A DNA stretch of 64,000 nt from positions 4,320,501 through 4,384,500 of the forward strand of contig NZ_CP031013.1 in the NCBI RefSeq assembly GCF_003711205.1, written 5' to 3'. The notes below the pieces were generated by a model that saw nothing but the letters and a program-made list of their open reading frames with translations, made no database searches and was not told the origin of the DNA. This stretch comes from Polaromonas sp. SP1 (GTDB lineage: Bacteria; Pseudomonadota; Gammaproteobacteria; Burkholderiales; Burkholderiaceae_C). This document shows positions 27,451 to 36,490 of this stretch, in pieces; the first letter of the stretch is position 1, and each line of letters starts with the position of its first letter. The position numbers were made by a program, and so were the translations under genes.

Positions 27451-28923
27451 TCAGCCGAACTTCAGGTTCACGTTCTTGGTGTAGGTGAACTCCAGCAGTT
27501 CGGCGAAACATTCCTCACGCCCAATGCCCGACTGCTTCACGCCGCCAAAGGGCGCGCCCATGAAGTGTTGGCTGGAATTGTTGATCCACACATAACCGGT
27601 GTGGATGCGTTTGGCCGCGCGGTGGGCGGTGTTCAGGTTCTGCGTCCAGATCGAACCTGTGAGGCCGAAGTCCACACCGTTGACCTGTTCAAACAAAGTG
27701 TCTTCATCGCTCCACTTGAAGACCGACATGATGGGGCCGAACACCTCCTCTTGCGCCAGCCGCATGTGCGGCTTCATGTCGGCGAATACGGTGGCTTCGT
27801 AGAAAAAACCGTCTTTAAGCGCCGGGTCGGTGGGCTGCTTGCCGCCGCACATCAGGCGTCCGCCGTCTTCCAGGCCGACGGCCACATAACGCTGAACCTT
27901 TTCCAGCTGCGCGCGGCTGACCAGCGAGCCCATGGTGGTCTGGGGATCGGTCGGGATGCCGGGTTTGTGCCGCTCGGGCAGCAGCTGGACGACTTTTTCC
28001 AGCACTGCGTCGTGGATGGACTCATGCAAAAACACGCGGCTGGTGGAGCCGCAGCTCTGTCCCGACCAGGTGAAGTTCATGCCGCCGATGATGCCGTTGA
28101 CGAGTTTGTCGATATCGGCATCGGGATAAGCGATGAGCGCGTTCTTGCCGCCCAGCTCCAGCAGCACGGGCTTGAGGTTGTCGGACGCCGTTTTCATGAC
28201 GGCCTTGCCGGTGGGCACGCCGCCGATCAGCGTGATCTTGCGCACCAGCGGGTGCTTGCCCATGGCGTCGCCGCACTCGCGCCCGCCGCACAAAAAGTTG
28301 GCCACACCCGGCGGAAAGATGTCGCCCACCAATTCGGCCAGCCGCAGGATGGACAGCGGTGCCTGGTCGGGCGACTTCACCACCACCGTGTTGCCGGCGG
28401 CCAGCGGCGCGGCCAGGCGCGCGGCAGCAAACATGAAGGGGTGGTTGTAGGCCACGATGCGGGCGATCACACCCAGCGGCTCCTGCAGGGTGTAGTTGAA
28501 GTTGCCGTCACCCATGGGAATGGTCTCGCCCTTGATCTCCGTGGCCAGGCCCGCAAAATAATCCAGGCAGTCGGCGGCAAAACCCGCATCCATCGCAAGC
28601 GCCGATACCGGGTTGCCGTTGTTGAGCGAGTCCAGCAGCGCGAGCGGCTTGGCATGCTCACGCAGTACGGCGGCGGCTTTGCGCAGGTAGCGCCCGCGCT
28701 CCACCGGCGGCGTGGCGGCCCAGGCGGGAAAGGCAGCGTGCGCAGCCTGCACCGCGGCATCCACATCGGCCGCATCGGCAACCGGTGCGCTGGTGATGAC
28801 TTCGTTGTAGGTCGGGTTGAAGGTGTCGGCCTTGCCGCCCGCCTTGGGCGCGTGCCAGGCGCCGCCATAGTAGAGGCCGCGTTGCGTCGGCAAGACGCCG
28901 GCGGGGATTTCGTGTGCGCGCAT
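27451..28923 (-). CDS. NAD(P)-dependent aldehyde dehydrogenase
   Basis: A 490-aa enzyme of the ALDH superfamily. Landmarks are VAYNHPFMFAAARLAAPLAAG, catalytic Glu in LLELGGKNAL, catalytic Cys in WSGQSCGSTSR and PFGGVKQSGIGRE near the end. It follows the ThDP enzyme gene by 29 bp in the same direction. An acyl-formate decarboxylase feeding its aldehyde to this enzyme is a natural reading, but the aldehyde is not identified. Confidence 0.9.
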   Translation of the reverse strand: MRAHEIPAGVLPTQRGLYYGGAWHAPKAGGKADTFNPTYNEVITSAPVADAADVDAAVQAAHAAFPAWAATPPVERGRYLRKAAAVLREHAKPLALLDSLNNGNPVSALAMDAGFAADCLDYFAGLATEIKGETIPMGDGNFNYTLQEPLGVIARIVAYNHPFMFAAARLAAPLAAGNTVVVKSPDQAPLSILRLAELVGDIFPPGVANFLCGGRECGDAMGKHPLVRKITLIGGVPTGKAVMKTASDNLKPVLLELGGKNALIAYPDADIDKLVNGIIGGMNFTWSGQSCGSTSRVFLHESIHDAVLEKVVQLLPERHKPGIPTDPQTTMGSLVSRAQLEKVQRYVAVGLEDGGRLMCGGKQPTDPALKDGFFYEATVFADMKPHMRLAQEEVFGPIMSVFKWSDEDTLFEQVNGVDFGLTGSIWTQNLNTAHRAAKRIHTGYVWINNSSQHFMGAPFGGVKQSGIGREECFAELLEFTYTKNVNLKFG

Positions 28924-28952
28924 AAATTTTTGTGTCCTCAGTCAATCAAAGA

Positions 28953-30758
28953 TCAGTCTTTCGACCGCGTCAGCCCCGCCGTCATGGCCGCGCTGTAGCC
29001 GGTCTGCACCACCACGTCGACCACCACGGTCTCGCCCCGCTTCACGGCGGCAATGGCGTCGACCAGGATTTTTTCCAGCTCTGCGGCATCCTCGACCGGG
29101 CCAATGCCCGTCAGGCCCTGGCCGCGCGCCATCATGGCGAGGTCGGGCGCCGGGTCACTGATGCGTTGGCCTATCCAGCGGTTTTCAATCGGCCGCAGGC
29201 GCTGGCGTGCCACGCGTTCCTGGTGCACTTCATCATTAAAGAAAGACCGGTTGTTGCACACCACCACCAGCATGGGGATGCGGGCGTTGGCCGCAGTCCA
29301 CAGCGCATTGACGCCCATCATGTAGTCGCCGTCGCCGATCACCGCGACCGGCAGGCGGTCAGTGCCCTTAAGGCCCAAAGCGGAGCCGATCGACATGCCG
29401 GGGCCGGAGCCTATACCGCCACCGCCGTCGTAGCCCAGGAAGTCCAGCGGATGTTTGAAATCCCACATCTCGCCGCTCCAGCTGAGCGGCAGGCGCATCA
29501 GGCACACCTTCTGGTCGCCGACGGCGCGTTTCAAGGTCGCCGCGAGCGTGGACACCATCATGTTGCTGGCGCCTGACGCGCCGGGCACGGGCTGCACCGG
29601 CGCCACCACCGGCAGCGGCCGCTTGGCCGGCGCAGGCGTCTTGCGCGCCTTGACCTGCTGGTTCAGCAAGGTCACGGCGGGCTCGGGCTCGCACAGCATG
29701 AAGACATCCACCGGCGGCAAGCCCTGGTGGTCCATGCTCCAGCCGTTGTGGCTGTAGTGGTCGACCGAGACCTGGATGATCTTGCTGCCCACGGGCTTGT
29801 CGCCCCAGGCCTGCTTGAGCGTGCCCGACAGGTCCAGCCAATCCAGGCTCAGCACCACGTCGGCTTCGCGCAGAACCTGCTGCGCGTTCGGCGTGAGGAA
29901 GGCGCCGCTGGGCGCCGCATGCAGCGCGTGGTCGGTCGGGAAGGCCGCGCCCACACGCAGGTCGGTCAGCACTTCGGCGTTCAGGGTTTCGGCCAGCTGG
30001 ATGCGCTCGGCCCACGCGGCTTCGCTGCGTGTGACGCGGCCCATCAGGATCACGGGGCGGCCGGCGCCCGACAGCAGTGCTGCGGCCTGCGCGACAACAT
30101 CGTCCGAAGGCCGCCCCTGGGGCGGTGCGAGGTAACGCGCCGGATCGGGGATCGCCGGCTTCTCAGCCAGCTTGGACTCCTGCAAGGCCGCATCGAAGCA
30201 CACATACACCGGCCCCTGCGGTGCCGTCGTGGCGATCTGCCGCGCACGCAGCAACGCCTCTTGCGCCGACGGGATGGATGCCGGCTGGCAGTCCCACTTG
30301 ATGAAGTGGCGTACCAGCGCAGCCTGGTCTTGCGCAGTGTGGATCCAGTCGATCCAGGGGCGGCGCTTGTTGGCGTCGACCGGGCCGGTGGCACCCAGCA
30401 CGATCACGGGCACGCGGTCTACCCAGGCGTCAAAGATCGCCATGGAGCCGTGCATCAGGCCGACGTTGCTGTGCAGGATGGCAATCAGCGGCTTGCCGGT
30501 GACCTTGGTGTAGCCGTGGGCGATGGCGACGGCGTGCTCTTCATGCAGCACCACCATCATCTGCGGCTTTTCATTGCCCAGGTGGTTGACGATGCTGTCA
30601 TGCAGGCCGCGAAAGCTGGCGCCTGGGTTGAGCAGCACGTAAGGAATATCCATCGCACGCAGCATGTCGGCGATGGCGTCGCTGGCCCAGACGGTCTGCT
30701 CCGGTTCGGAAGGCTTGGGGATGTCGCGGCGCACGGCGGAGCCGGAAGGGACGGTCAT
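28953..30758 (-). CDS. Thiamine diphosphate-dependent decarboxylase/carboligase family enzyme
   Basis: A 601-aa protein of the acetolactate synthase / benzoylformate decarboxylase superfamily. The pyrimidine-binding domain has catalytic Glu in LHEEHAVAIAHGY. The pyrophosphate domain has the ThDP motif GDGDYMMGVNALWTAAN...VVCNN. A central domain lies between. The residues do not decide between 2-oxoacid decarboxylase and synthase. It lies next to an aldehyde dehydrogenase and a Bug binding protein, which favours breakdown of an imported aryl or alkyl 2-oxoacid. AGGAG precedes the ATG. Confidence 0.85.
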   Translation of the reverse strand: MTVPSGSAVRRDIPKPSEPEQTVWASDAIADMLRAMDIPYVLLNPGASFRGLHDSIVNHLGNEKPQMMVVLHEEHAVAIAHGYTKVTGKPLIAILHSNVGLMHGSMAIFDAWVDRVPVIVLGATGPVDANKRRPWIDWIHTAQDQAALVRHFIKWDCQPASIPSAQEALLRARQIATTAPQGPVYVCFDAALQESKLAEKPAIPDPARYLAPPQGRPSDDVVAQAAALLSGAGRPVILMGRVTRSEAAWAERIQLAETLNAEVLTDLRVGAAFPTDHALHAAPSGAFLTPNAQQVLREADVVLSLDWLDLSGTLKQAWGDKPVGSKIIQVSVDHYSHNGWSMDHQGLPPVDVFMLCEPEPAVTLLNQQVKARKTPAPAKRPLPVVAPVQPVPGASGASNMMVSTLAATLKRAVGDQKVCLMRLPLSWSGEMWDFKHPLDFLGYDGGGGIGSGPGMSIGSALGLKGTDRLPVAVIGDGDYMMGVNALWTAANARIPMLVVVCNNRSFFNDEVHQERVARQRLRPIENRWIGQRISDPAPDLAMMARGQGLTGIGPVEDAAELEKILVDAIAAVKRGETVVVDVVVQTGYSAAMTAGLTRSKD

Positions 30759-30797
30759 GAAATCTCCTGATGAAAAAAAGTGCAGTCGTACGGCCGC

Positions 30798-31775
30798 TTA
30801 CTCGGGCTTGATGTTGGCCGCCTTGATGACTGCGGCCCAACGCTTCTGGTCGTCGGCGATGAGTTTGGTGAACTCCGCCGGTGTGCTGGTCTCGGCGTAA
30901 ATGCCCTGCTCGGCCAGTTTTTCCTTCACGTCGGGCAAGGCCAGCGAGCGGCGCAGTTCGGCATTGAGTTTGTTGATGATGGCCGGCGGCGTTTTGGACG
31001 GGGCCACCATGCCGATCCAGATGTCGCTTTCGTAATTAGGCACGGTCTCGGCGATCGTCGGCACGTTGGGCAACAGATCAACCCGCTTGGTGCCGGTGGT
31101 GCCGAGCGCGCGCAGCTTGCCGCTGCGGATGTGCGGCAGCGCGGAATTCATGGGGCAGAACATCACGTCGACCTGGCCACCCAGCACGTCGACCAGCGCG
31201 GGTGCAGAGCCCTTGTAGGGAATCTGGGTCAGCTTGGTTCCGGTCATGGACTTGAAGACCTCGGCTGCCATGTGCTGCGGGCTGCCGGAGCCGGCAGACG
31301 CGTACGACAGCTTTTCCGGGTTGGCCTTGGCCACGGCGATCAGCTCGGCCACCGTGGTGGCCTGCACCTTGGCGGGCGAGACCACCAGCACCATGGGCAC
31401 GCGGCCCATCATGGTGATGCCGGTCAGGTCGCGGTTCACGTCAAAGGGCAGCTTGGGATACAGCACCGGGTTGACGGCCACCGTCTGGTTGGGCGCGACG
31501 GCGATGTAGTAGCCATCGGGTTCGGCCCTGGCCATGAACTCGCTGGCAATGTTGCCGGCGGCGCCGGGCTTGTTTTCGACAACCACCGGCTGGCCGAAAG
31601 ACTCGGACATCTTTTGCCCGAGCAGGCGCGCCAGCACGTCGTTGGAGCCGCCGGGCGGCAGCGGCACCACGATGCGGATGGGTTTGGTCGGGTAGTCCTG
31701 CGCCCAGCCCAGCGGGCTGGCAAAGGCGGCGGAAAGGCAAAGGGCGAGAACCCCTGTGCGGCGGTTGAATGGCAT
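30798..31775 (-). CDS. Bug/TctC-family extracytoplasmic solute-binding protein, first copy
   Basis: A 325-aa exported binding protein. Signal peptide GVLALCLSAAFASPLGWAQ. The family hallmarks are YPTKPIRIVVPLPPGGSNDVLARLLGQKM, VVENKPGAAGNIASEFMA and the AGSGSPQHMAAEVF region. Bug proteins capture carboxylates for TctAB permeases. None is next to it; the nearest TctBA genes are ~5 kb away. It lies 39 bp downstream in the genome from the ThDP enzyme gene and is transcribed before it. Confidence 0.9.
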   Translation of the reverse strand: MPFNRRTGVLALCLSAAFASPLGWAQDYPTKPIRIVVPLPPGGSNDVLARLLGQKMSESFGQPVVVENKPGAAGNIASEFMARAEPDGYYIAVAPNQTVAVNPVLYPKLPFDVNRDLTGITMMGRVPMVLVVSPAKVQATTVAELIAVAKANPEKLSYASAGSGSPQHMAAEVFKSMTGTKLTQIPYKGSAPALVDVLGGQVDVMFCPMNSALPHIRSGKLRALGTTGTKRVDLLPNVPTIAETVPNYESDIWIGMVAPSKTPPAIINKLNAELRRSLALPDVKEKLAEQGIYAETSTPAEFTKLIADDQKRWAAVIKAANIKPE

Positions 31776-31988
31776 GTCTTGTCTCCAGTATTTATGGCGC
31801 GAATCTGCAGGCGCTAGGTCATGCTAGTGACAACAACTCAATCATTCAATCTTGAACTTTGAATCAACATTGAATGGAGCCCCCACGGTCGCTCACTTCG
31901 TGTAGCTCCCTGCCCCCCGAGGGGGCCGCCCGCCTGCGGTCTGGCAAAGCCAGTCCCGCGGCTCATGCTGGCAGGAGAAAGGGCTCGA

Positions 31989-33278
31989 TCAGGCGGCCGG
32001 AGTGGATTCGGCCTTTGACTCTACAAACTTGGCACGCGGACGCAGCAGCGTGCCGGCAGCACGCTGCTCTTGCACATGCGCAACCCAGCCCGCCAGCCGC
32101 CCCAATACAAACAACGCCGCGGTCGCCTGGCGCGGCAGGCCCATGGCGCGTGCCGTCACGACGAGGGCGAGCTCCTGGCGGGGCAAAAGTCCGGCGCTGG
32201 TGCGCATCTCGTCGATAAAACGCGCTGTCGCCCGCAGCTCCCGGCTGGGATTCTCACGGGCAAACACCATCTCGAGCAACTGCGCGGCGCGCGGGTCGCC
32301 TTTGGGGTACAGCGGGTGGTCAAAGCCGGGAACGCTCTGGCCTTGCGCATGCAGCTTGTGGGCCCGCTTGACAAGCACGGGCCTGGTCGGCGTCTGGCCC
32401 AGAAAGTCCTCAACCCGTTCGTACATGCGGCCGACATCCACGCCGGAGGTCGCGCACAGCGCCGAGGCCAGGCAGCTGTGCAGCGTGCCGCCGGCAGACG
32501 CCACCACGCGAGCGCTCAGCGTTCCGGGCGGCAGCTCGTGGTCGGCCATCAGGATCAGCACGGCGCGCAGGGCGTCGCGGTTCTCACCGGTGGCCGGCAC
32601 GGCCAGCGCATGCAGGAGGCCTTCCACCACTGATTCACCGCGTTGCATGGGCCGGTAGCTTTGCGCCGGGCCGACAAAGCCGCAGCAGGCCACGATCGTC
32701 TGCATGATCTCGCGCGCGGCAGGCAGGGTCTTGCCTTGCGACAAGCGCTCTGCCACGGAACCGCGCCGCATGCCCAGCAGCAGGATCACCAGCGCGAATG
32801 ATTCGAGCACGTTGTCCTGTGCCTGTAGCGAGGTGAGTGTTTTTGCCAGCGTGATGAGTTCGGCCGAAGGCTTGCGCACCGGCCAGGCCGAAGGCTTTTC
32901 GTTGAGCTCGCCGGTCCACAGCAACTCGGCCACCGACTCAAAAGGCGCGCCCGAACGCACCAGGTCAGCCGCCAGGTGTCCACGGTAGCGCGGCCCCTGC
33001 TCGGTGATCTCGGTGATAGAGGTGGGAAAGATCGGCTCTCCCCAGTTCATCGCCGAGGCCGCCACCGCGCCGTGGCCGGAGCGCGCCAGGGAGCGCATGC
33101 CCACGCGCGTCAGGTCGTCGCGCAGGTAGAGCTTGTCTTTTTGCCCTTGCTGCGCCACGCTGCGTATCCAGCCGCGGCTGACATAGGCATAAAGCGTCTG
33201 CTGCCTGACGTTGAGGATCTTCATGGCCTCCGCCGCGGAAGCGTAATCGCGGCGCAGCGCTTTGTCGGGATGGTCCAT
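31989..33278 (-). CDS. Citrate synthase-like protein with N-terminal DNA-binding domain
   Basis: A 429-aa protein. Residues about 10-60 (ASAAEAMKILNVRQQTLYAYVSRGWIRS) look like a MerR/excisionase-type helix-turn-helix. From ~70 the chain matches the citrate synthase superfamily: LMADHELPPGTLSARVVASAGG (first catalytic His region), PGFDHPLYPKGDPRA (second His region, Pro where Arg is usual) and RAAGTLLRPRAKFV near the C-terminus. The usual HGGA motif is replaced by HSCLASALC. It may be a citryl-CoA lyase-like enzyme or a metabolite-sensing regulator. Start ATG at 33278; the next gene upstream is 59 bp away. Confidence 0.82.
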   Translation of the reverse strand: MDHPDKALRRDYASAAEAMKILNVRQQTLYAYVSRGWIRSVAQQGQKDKLYLRDDLTRVGMRSLARSGHGAVAASAMNWGEPIFPTSITEITEQGPRYRGHLAADLVRSGAPFESVAELLWTGELNEKPSAWPVRKPSAELITLAKTLTSLQAQDNVLESFALVILLLGMRRGSVAERLSQGKTLPAAREIMQTIVACCGFVGPAQSYRPMQRGESVVEGLLHALAVPATGENRDALRAVLILMADHELPPGTLSARVVASAGGTLHSCLASALCATSGVDVGRMYERVEDFLGQTPTRPVLVKRAHKLHAQGQSVPGFDHPLYPKGDPRAAQLLEMVFARENPSRELRATARFIDEMRTSAGLLPRQELALVVTARAMGLPRQATAALFVLGRLAGWVAHVQEQRAAGTLLRPRAKFVESKAESTPAA

Positions 33279-33336
33279 GAGGTGCCCTGGGTCTCCTGAT
33301 GAAGGGTGAATTGCCGCAGCCTGCCGGCCCGGCGCG

Positions 33337-34302
33337 TCAGCGCATCACGATGATGAAAATACCCAACAAAGTCAAGCCGCTGCCTGCGAGCACGGTGGCG
33401 GTGATCTTGTCCTCATTCCTGAACAGCAGGTAGCTCAGCGGAAAAACAAGAATGGGCGTGCACAACGTGACCAGTGTGGCAACCGAGAGCGGTATGTAGC
33501 GCATGGAGCCGATGACAAGCATCTGCGCGGAAATCGTGGTCACGCCGATCAGCGCAAAAAGCGCCATGCCGCTGCGGCGGGCCTGGCGCAAGCGGGAAGC
33601 CATGCCGGCTCTACCGGAACCAAACGCTAGCTGCAAAGCCAGGCCGCTGGCCGCCCCGATCAAGGCGCCCAGGATGGGTTCGTTCCAGTCGCGCACAGCC
33701 GTGCCGCGCAACACATTGCCGATGGCGTAGGCCAGCGAGCTGCCCATGCCCAGCAAAAGCACCGACTGCATCACGCGCTGCAGTGCGCGCGGTTTTTCGA
33801 CGGCTGGCGCGGGCTCGCCGTCCGGCGCCATCGCGGTGACGGTGCTGCGGCGGGAGAAGAACCCGGGCTTGTAGCTCACCAGCATCAGGCCGGCAATCGT
33901 CATCACCATGCCCAGCGCGACCAGCACACTGAGCCGCTCGCCCAGCAGCAGCCAGGCCATCAGCGCGGTGAACAGCGGGCTGCTGATCTGGAAGATGCTG
34001 GCCTTGGCCGGGCCGAAGCGCACCACGGACTCGTAGAAAAACCAGCGCCCCAGGTAGGTCGAAAACGCACCGGCCGCGGCAAACATGAAGAAGGCGCGCA
34101 TGTCCCAGCTCAGGCCCTCCTGGCGCAAGCTCACCTGGACCAGCAAGACCAGGGCGGAAAAAACGACGTTGGTCGCCGTGGCGATCAGAAAGCCGAGGCC
34201 GAGGTCCAGGCGGCTCGAGGCCACCTTGGTGATCAGTATGGATGCGGTGAACAGCAGCAAAGCGCCGCTCGCCAGCAGGTAGCCCAATAAAGAGTCAGAC
34301 AT
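33337..34302 (-). CDS. EamA/DMT-superfamily permease, first copy
   Basis: A 321-aa inner-membrane protein with ten hydrophobic helices in two EamA halves (LLGYLLASGALLLFTASILI at the start; SGLTLLGIFIIVM at the end) joined by a charged loop with PDGEPAPAVEKPRAL. The family exports or imports small metabolites. It sits between the citrate synthase-like gene and the dihydroxyphthalate decarboxylase-like gene, so a role in the same pathway is possible. Confidence 0.85.
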   Translation of the reverse strand: MSDSLLGYLLASGALLLFTASILITKVASSRLDLGLGFLIATATNVVFSALVLLVQVSLRQEGLSWDMRAFFMFAAAGAFSTYLGRWFFYESVVRFGPAKASIFQISSPLFTALMAWLLLGERLSVLVALGMVMTIAGLMLVSYKPGFFSRRSTVTAMAPDGEPAPAVEKPRALQRVMQSVLLLGMGSSLAYAIGNVLRGTAVRDWNEPILGALIGAASGLALQLAFGSGRAGMASRLRQARRSGMALFALIGVTTISAQMLVIGSMRYIPLSVATLVTLCTPILVFPLSYLLFRNEDKITATVLAGSGLTLLGIFIIVMR

Positions 34303-34320
34303 TCAGGTCAAATACAAAAT

Positions 34321-34372
34321 AGGCCTCTAGCCCATACGCCACCTTGGCTTATAGCTATCAAAACAGTAGCAA
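34321..34372 (-). repeat. Dispersed 51-bp intergenic repeat, copy B
   Basis: Minus-strand TTGCTACTGTTTTGATAGCTA, an 18-nt spacer, then GGGCTAGAGGCCT. It occupies most of the gap between the EamA permease and the decarboxylase-like gene. Confidence 0.85.
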
Positions 34373-34387
34373 CCTGCACGCGGCAGG

Positions 34388-35380
34388 TCAGATCTTGAAC
34401 GCCTCAAGTGACTCGGGGGCAAACAGCTCCTGGGGCTTGAGGAGCCGTTTTGAAAGCCCCTGCTCGAAAGAGTAGCGCAAAAATGTTTGCAGCGTGGCTT
34501 CGTTCTTTTCAAAGCCGTAGGGCCAGAAATCCTCGCCCATCTCGCGCTTGACCTGCTCGACGTGCGAGGTCAGCCAGGGCAGCATGGCCTTGAGCGCCGC
34601 GGTTTCATAGAGGTCTTCGTAAGTGCGGCGCTGGGATTCTTCCAGCGCCTTCATCATCGAACGCGCCACCCAGCGGTTTGCCTCATACACATCGCGGCGA
34701 ATCGCCACCGTGTGCATGATGGGGAAGATTTTCGTTTCCTTGAAGTAGTTGCGCTCAACCTGCTCGTAGTCTTCAAAGAGGCGCTTGACCTTGCCGCCGC
34801 CCTTGAGAAAGCTCGAAGGCATGCGTGCGGTGTAGAGCGCGTCGATCTCGCCGTCCAGCAGCATCTGCGCCAGCGTCTGCTCGGGGCCGATGCGCTCGAC
34901 CTTGATGTTGGGCGGCAAGTCCAGCTTGATCTTTTCGGAGCGGCCGGGTTCCTCTTCACCGCCGGTGAAGTAGGTCACGCTGTCGACGGGCACACCGTAG
35001 TGGTCGGACAGGATGCCGCGTATCCACACCGGCGCCGTCATCTGGTATTCGGGGTTGCCGACGCGCTTGCCGATCAAATCCTTCGCCTCGCGAATGCCGG
35101 AGTTGGCATTCACGTAGATGCAGGAGTGGCGGAAAAAGCGCGAAGGAAATACCGGAATCGCCACGAAGGGCCGCGACTCGTTGAACATGGACACCGTGTA
35201 CGACGAGAGCGACATTTCTGCGACATCAAACTCCTTGTGCCTGAGCATGCGAAAGAAGGTTTCTTCCACCGGCATGTTCAGGTAGTTCAGGTCGATGCCG
35301 TCGGGCTGCACGCTCCCGTCCATCAGGGCGCGGGTGCGGTCATAGTTCCAGCAGCCGAAGGTCAGTTTCAGTTTTGACAT
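34388..35380 (-). CDS. pht5: 4,5-dihydroxyphthalate decarboxylase-like protein
   Basis: A 330-aa cytosolic protein with the periplasmic-binding-protein fold of the Pht5 family. Landmarks are YDRTRALMDGSVQPDGIDL, MPVEETFFRMLRHKEFDVAE, VAIPVFPSRFFRHSCIYVN, MLLDGEIDALYTARMP and FPIMHTVAIRRDVYE. In phthalate degradation this enzyme makes protocatechuate from 4,5-dihydroxyphthalate. It has no signal peptide, which argues against a transport role. The neighbouring oxygenase, reductase and dehydrogenase support the assignment, but the family includes members of unknown substrate. Confidence 0.78.
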   Translation of the reverse strand: MSKLKLTFGCWNYDRTRALMDGSVQPDGIDLNYLNMPVEETFFRMLRHKEFDVAEMSLSSYTVSMFNESRPFVAIPVFPSRFFRHSCIYVNANSGIREAKDLIGKRVGNPEYQMTAPVWIRGILSDHYGVPVDSVTYFTGGEEEPGRSEKIKLDLPPNIKVERIGPEQTLAQMLLDGEIDALYTARMPSSFLKGGGKVKRLFEDYEQVERNYFKETKIFPIMHTVAIRRDVYEANRWVARSMMKALEESQRRTYEDLYETAALKAMLPWLTSHVEQVKREMGEDFWPYGFEKNEATLQTFLRYSFEQGLSKRLLKPQELFAPESLEAFKI

Positions 35381-35425
35381 GTCGCGGTGTTTTCCTTGGA
35401 AAAGCGATGAAAGATTCAGTGAAGG

Positions 35426-36418
35426 TTATTCGGGCTTGATGCCGGACGCCACGATGGCTTTGGCCAGGCGCTCGTTCTCGCCGAGGATGGCTTTGCCGTA
35501 GTCGGCCGGGCTGCTGCCAATGGGCTCAATGCCGGCGTTGCTCAGCGTGGCGATCACTTCCGGCATCTTGGCGATCTGCGCCATCTCGGCGCTGATGCGG
35601 TCAATCGCACTCGTGGGTGTGCCGGTGGCGGCCAGCACGCCGACGATGGGTGCGAAGTCAAAGCCCGGAATGGTTTCGGCGATGGCCGGCACATTCGGCT
35701 CTTGCGCCGAGCGATGCGCCGAGTTGGTGGCCAGCAGCTTGACCTGGCCGCCTTTTACAAAGCCGACCAGCGACGGCAAGGCAGAAAACAGCACCTCGAC
35801 CTGGCCGCCGATCAGCGCCGGCACCGACTGGCCGGTGCCCTTGAAGGGCACGTGCGTGATCTGCAGGCCCAGCGAAGCCTTCAGGGCCTCCATGGTCAGG
35901 TGGTGTGTGCTGCCGATACCCGAAGAGCCGTAGTTCAGCGTGCCGGGCTTGGCCTTGGCCAGTGCGACAAATTCCTGGAAGGTGTTGGCCGGCACCTTGG
36001 GGTGCACCGCCAGGTAGAGCGGCGCGCGCGCGGCCAGCGACACCGGCATGAAGTCACGCTTGTAGTCGTAGCCCAGGCTCTTGTAGATGGCCGGGTTGAT
36101 GGAGAACATCGAGCCGTCCGTCACGAGGAAGGTATAGCCGTCCTTGGGGGCCGTGGCCAGCGCCTGCGCCGCGACCACGCCGTTGGCGCCGGGGCGGTTG
36201 TCCACCACCACGGCCTGGCCGAGCTTGTCGCCCAGGCGCTGCGCAAAAATGCGCGCCACCGTGTCGGGCAGGCCGCCGGCCGCGTAAGGCACGACGAACT
36301 TGATTGGGCGATTGGGGTAAGCGCCCTGGGCGCTGGCAAACTGCGGCAGCAGCGTGCCGGCCGCCAGCAAAACGCTGGCCAGTAGCAGGCGGCGCGGGGT
36401 GTTGATGGAATTCTTCAT
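35426..36418 (-). CDS. Bug/TctC-family extracytoplasmic solute-binding protein, second copy
   Basis: A 330-aa exported binding protein. Signal peptide RRLLLASVLLAAGTLLPQFASAQ. Hallmarks are YPNRPIKFVVPYAAGGLPDTVARIFAQRL, VVDNRPGANGVVAAQA and YGSSGIGSTHHLTMEAL. It lies between the decarboxylase-like and oxygenase genes, so it probably binds phthalate or a related aromatic acid. It needs a TctAB-type permease in trans. GGAGACAAACCC precedes the ATG. Confidence 0.9.
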   Translation of the reverse strand: MKNSINTPRRLLLASVLLAAGTLLPQFASAQGAYPNRPIKFVVPYAAGGLPDTVARIFAQRLGDKLGQAVVVDNRPGANGVVAAQALATAPKDGYTFLVTDGSMFSINPAIYKSLGYDYKRDFMPVSLAARAPLYLAVHPKVPANTFQEFVALAKAKPGTLNYGSSGIGSTHHLTMEALKASLGLQITHVPFKGTGQSVPALIGGQVEVLFSALPSLVGFVKGGQVKLLATNSAHRSAQEPNVPAIAETIPGFDFAPIVGVLAATGTPTSAIDRISAEMAQIAKMPEVIATLSNAGIEPIGSSPADYGKAILGENERLAKAIVASGIKPE

Positions 36419-36490
36419 GGGGTTTGTCTCCTGGAGGTTTTATAGGCTTTGCGTGGCGGAAAAATGAAAACGAAAAAGAAACGCTAAAGA

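Noticed and set aside
27421..28998. 525-codon open frame on the plus strand opposite the aldehyde dehydrogenase
   Set aside because: The opposite strand carries catalytic Glu and Cys motifs in family order; this frame has none.
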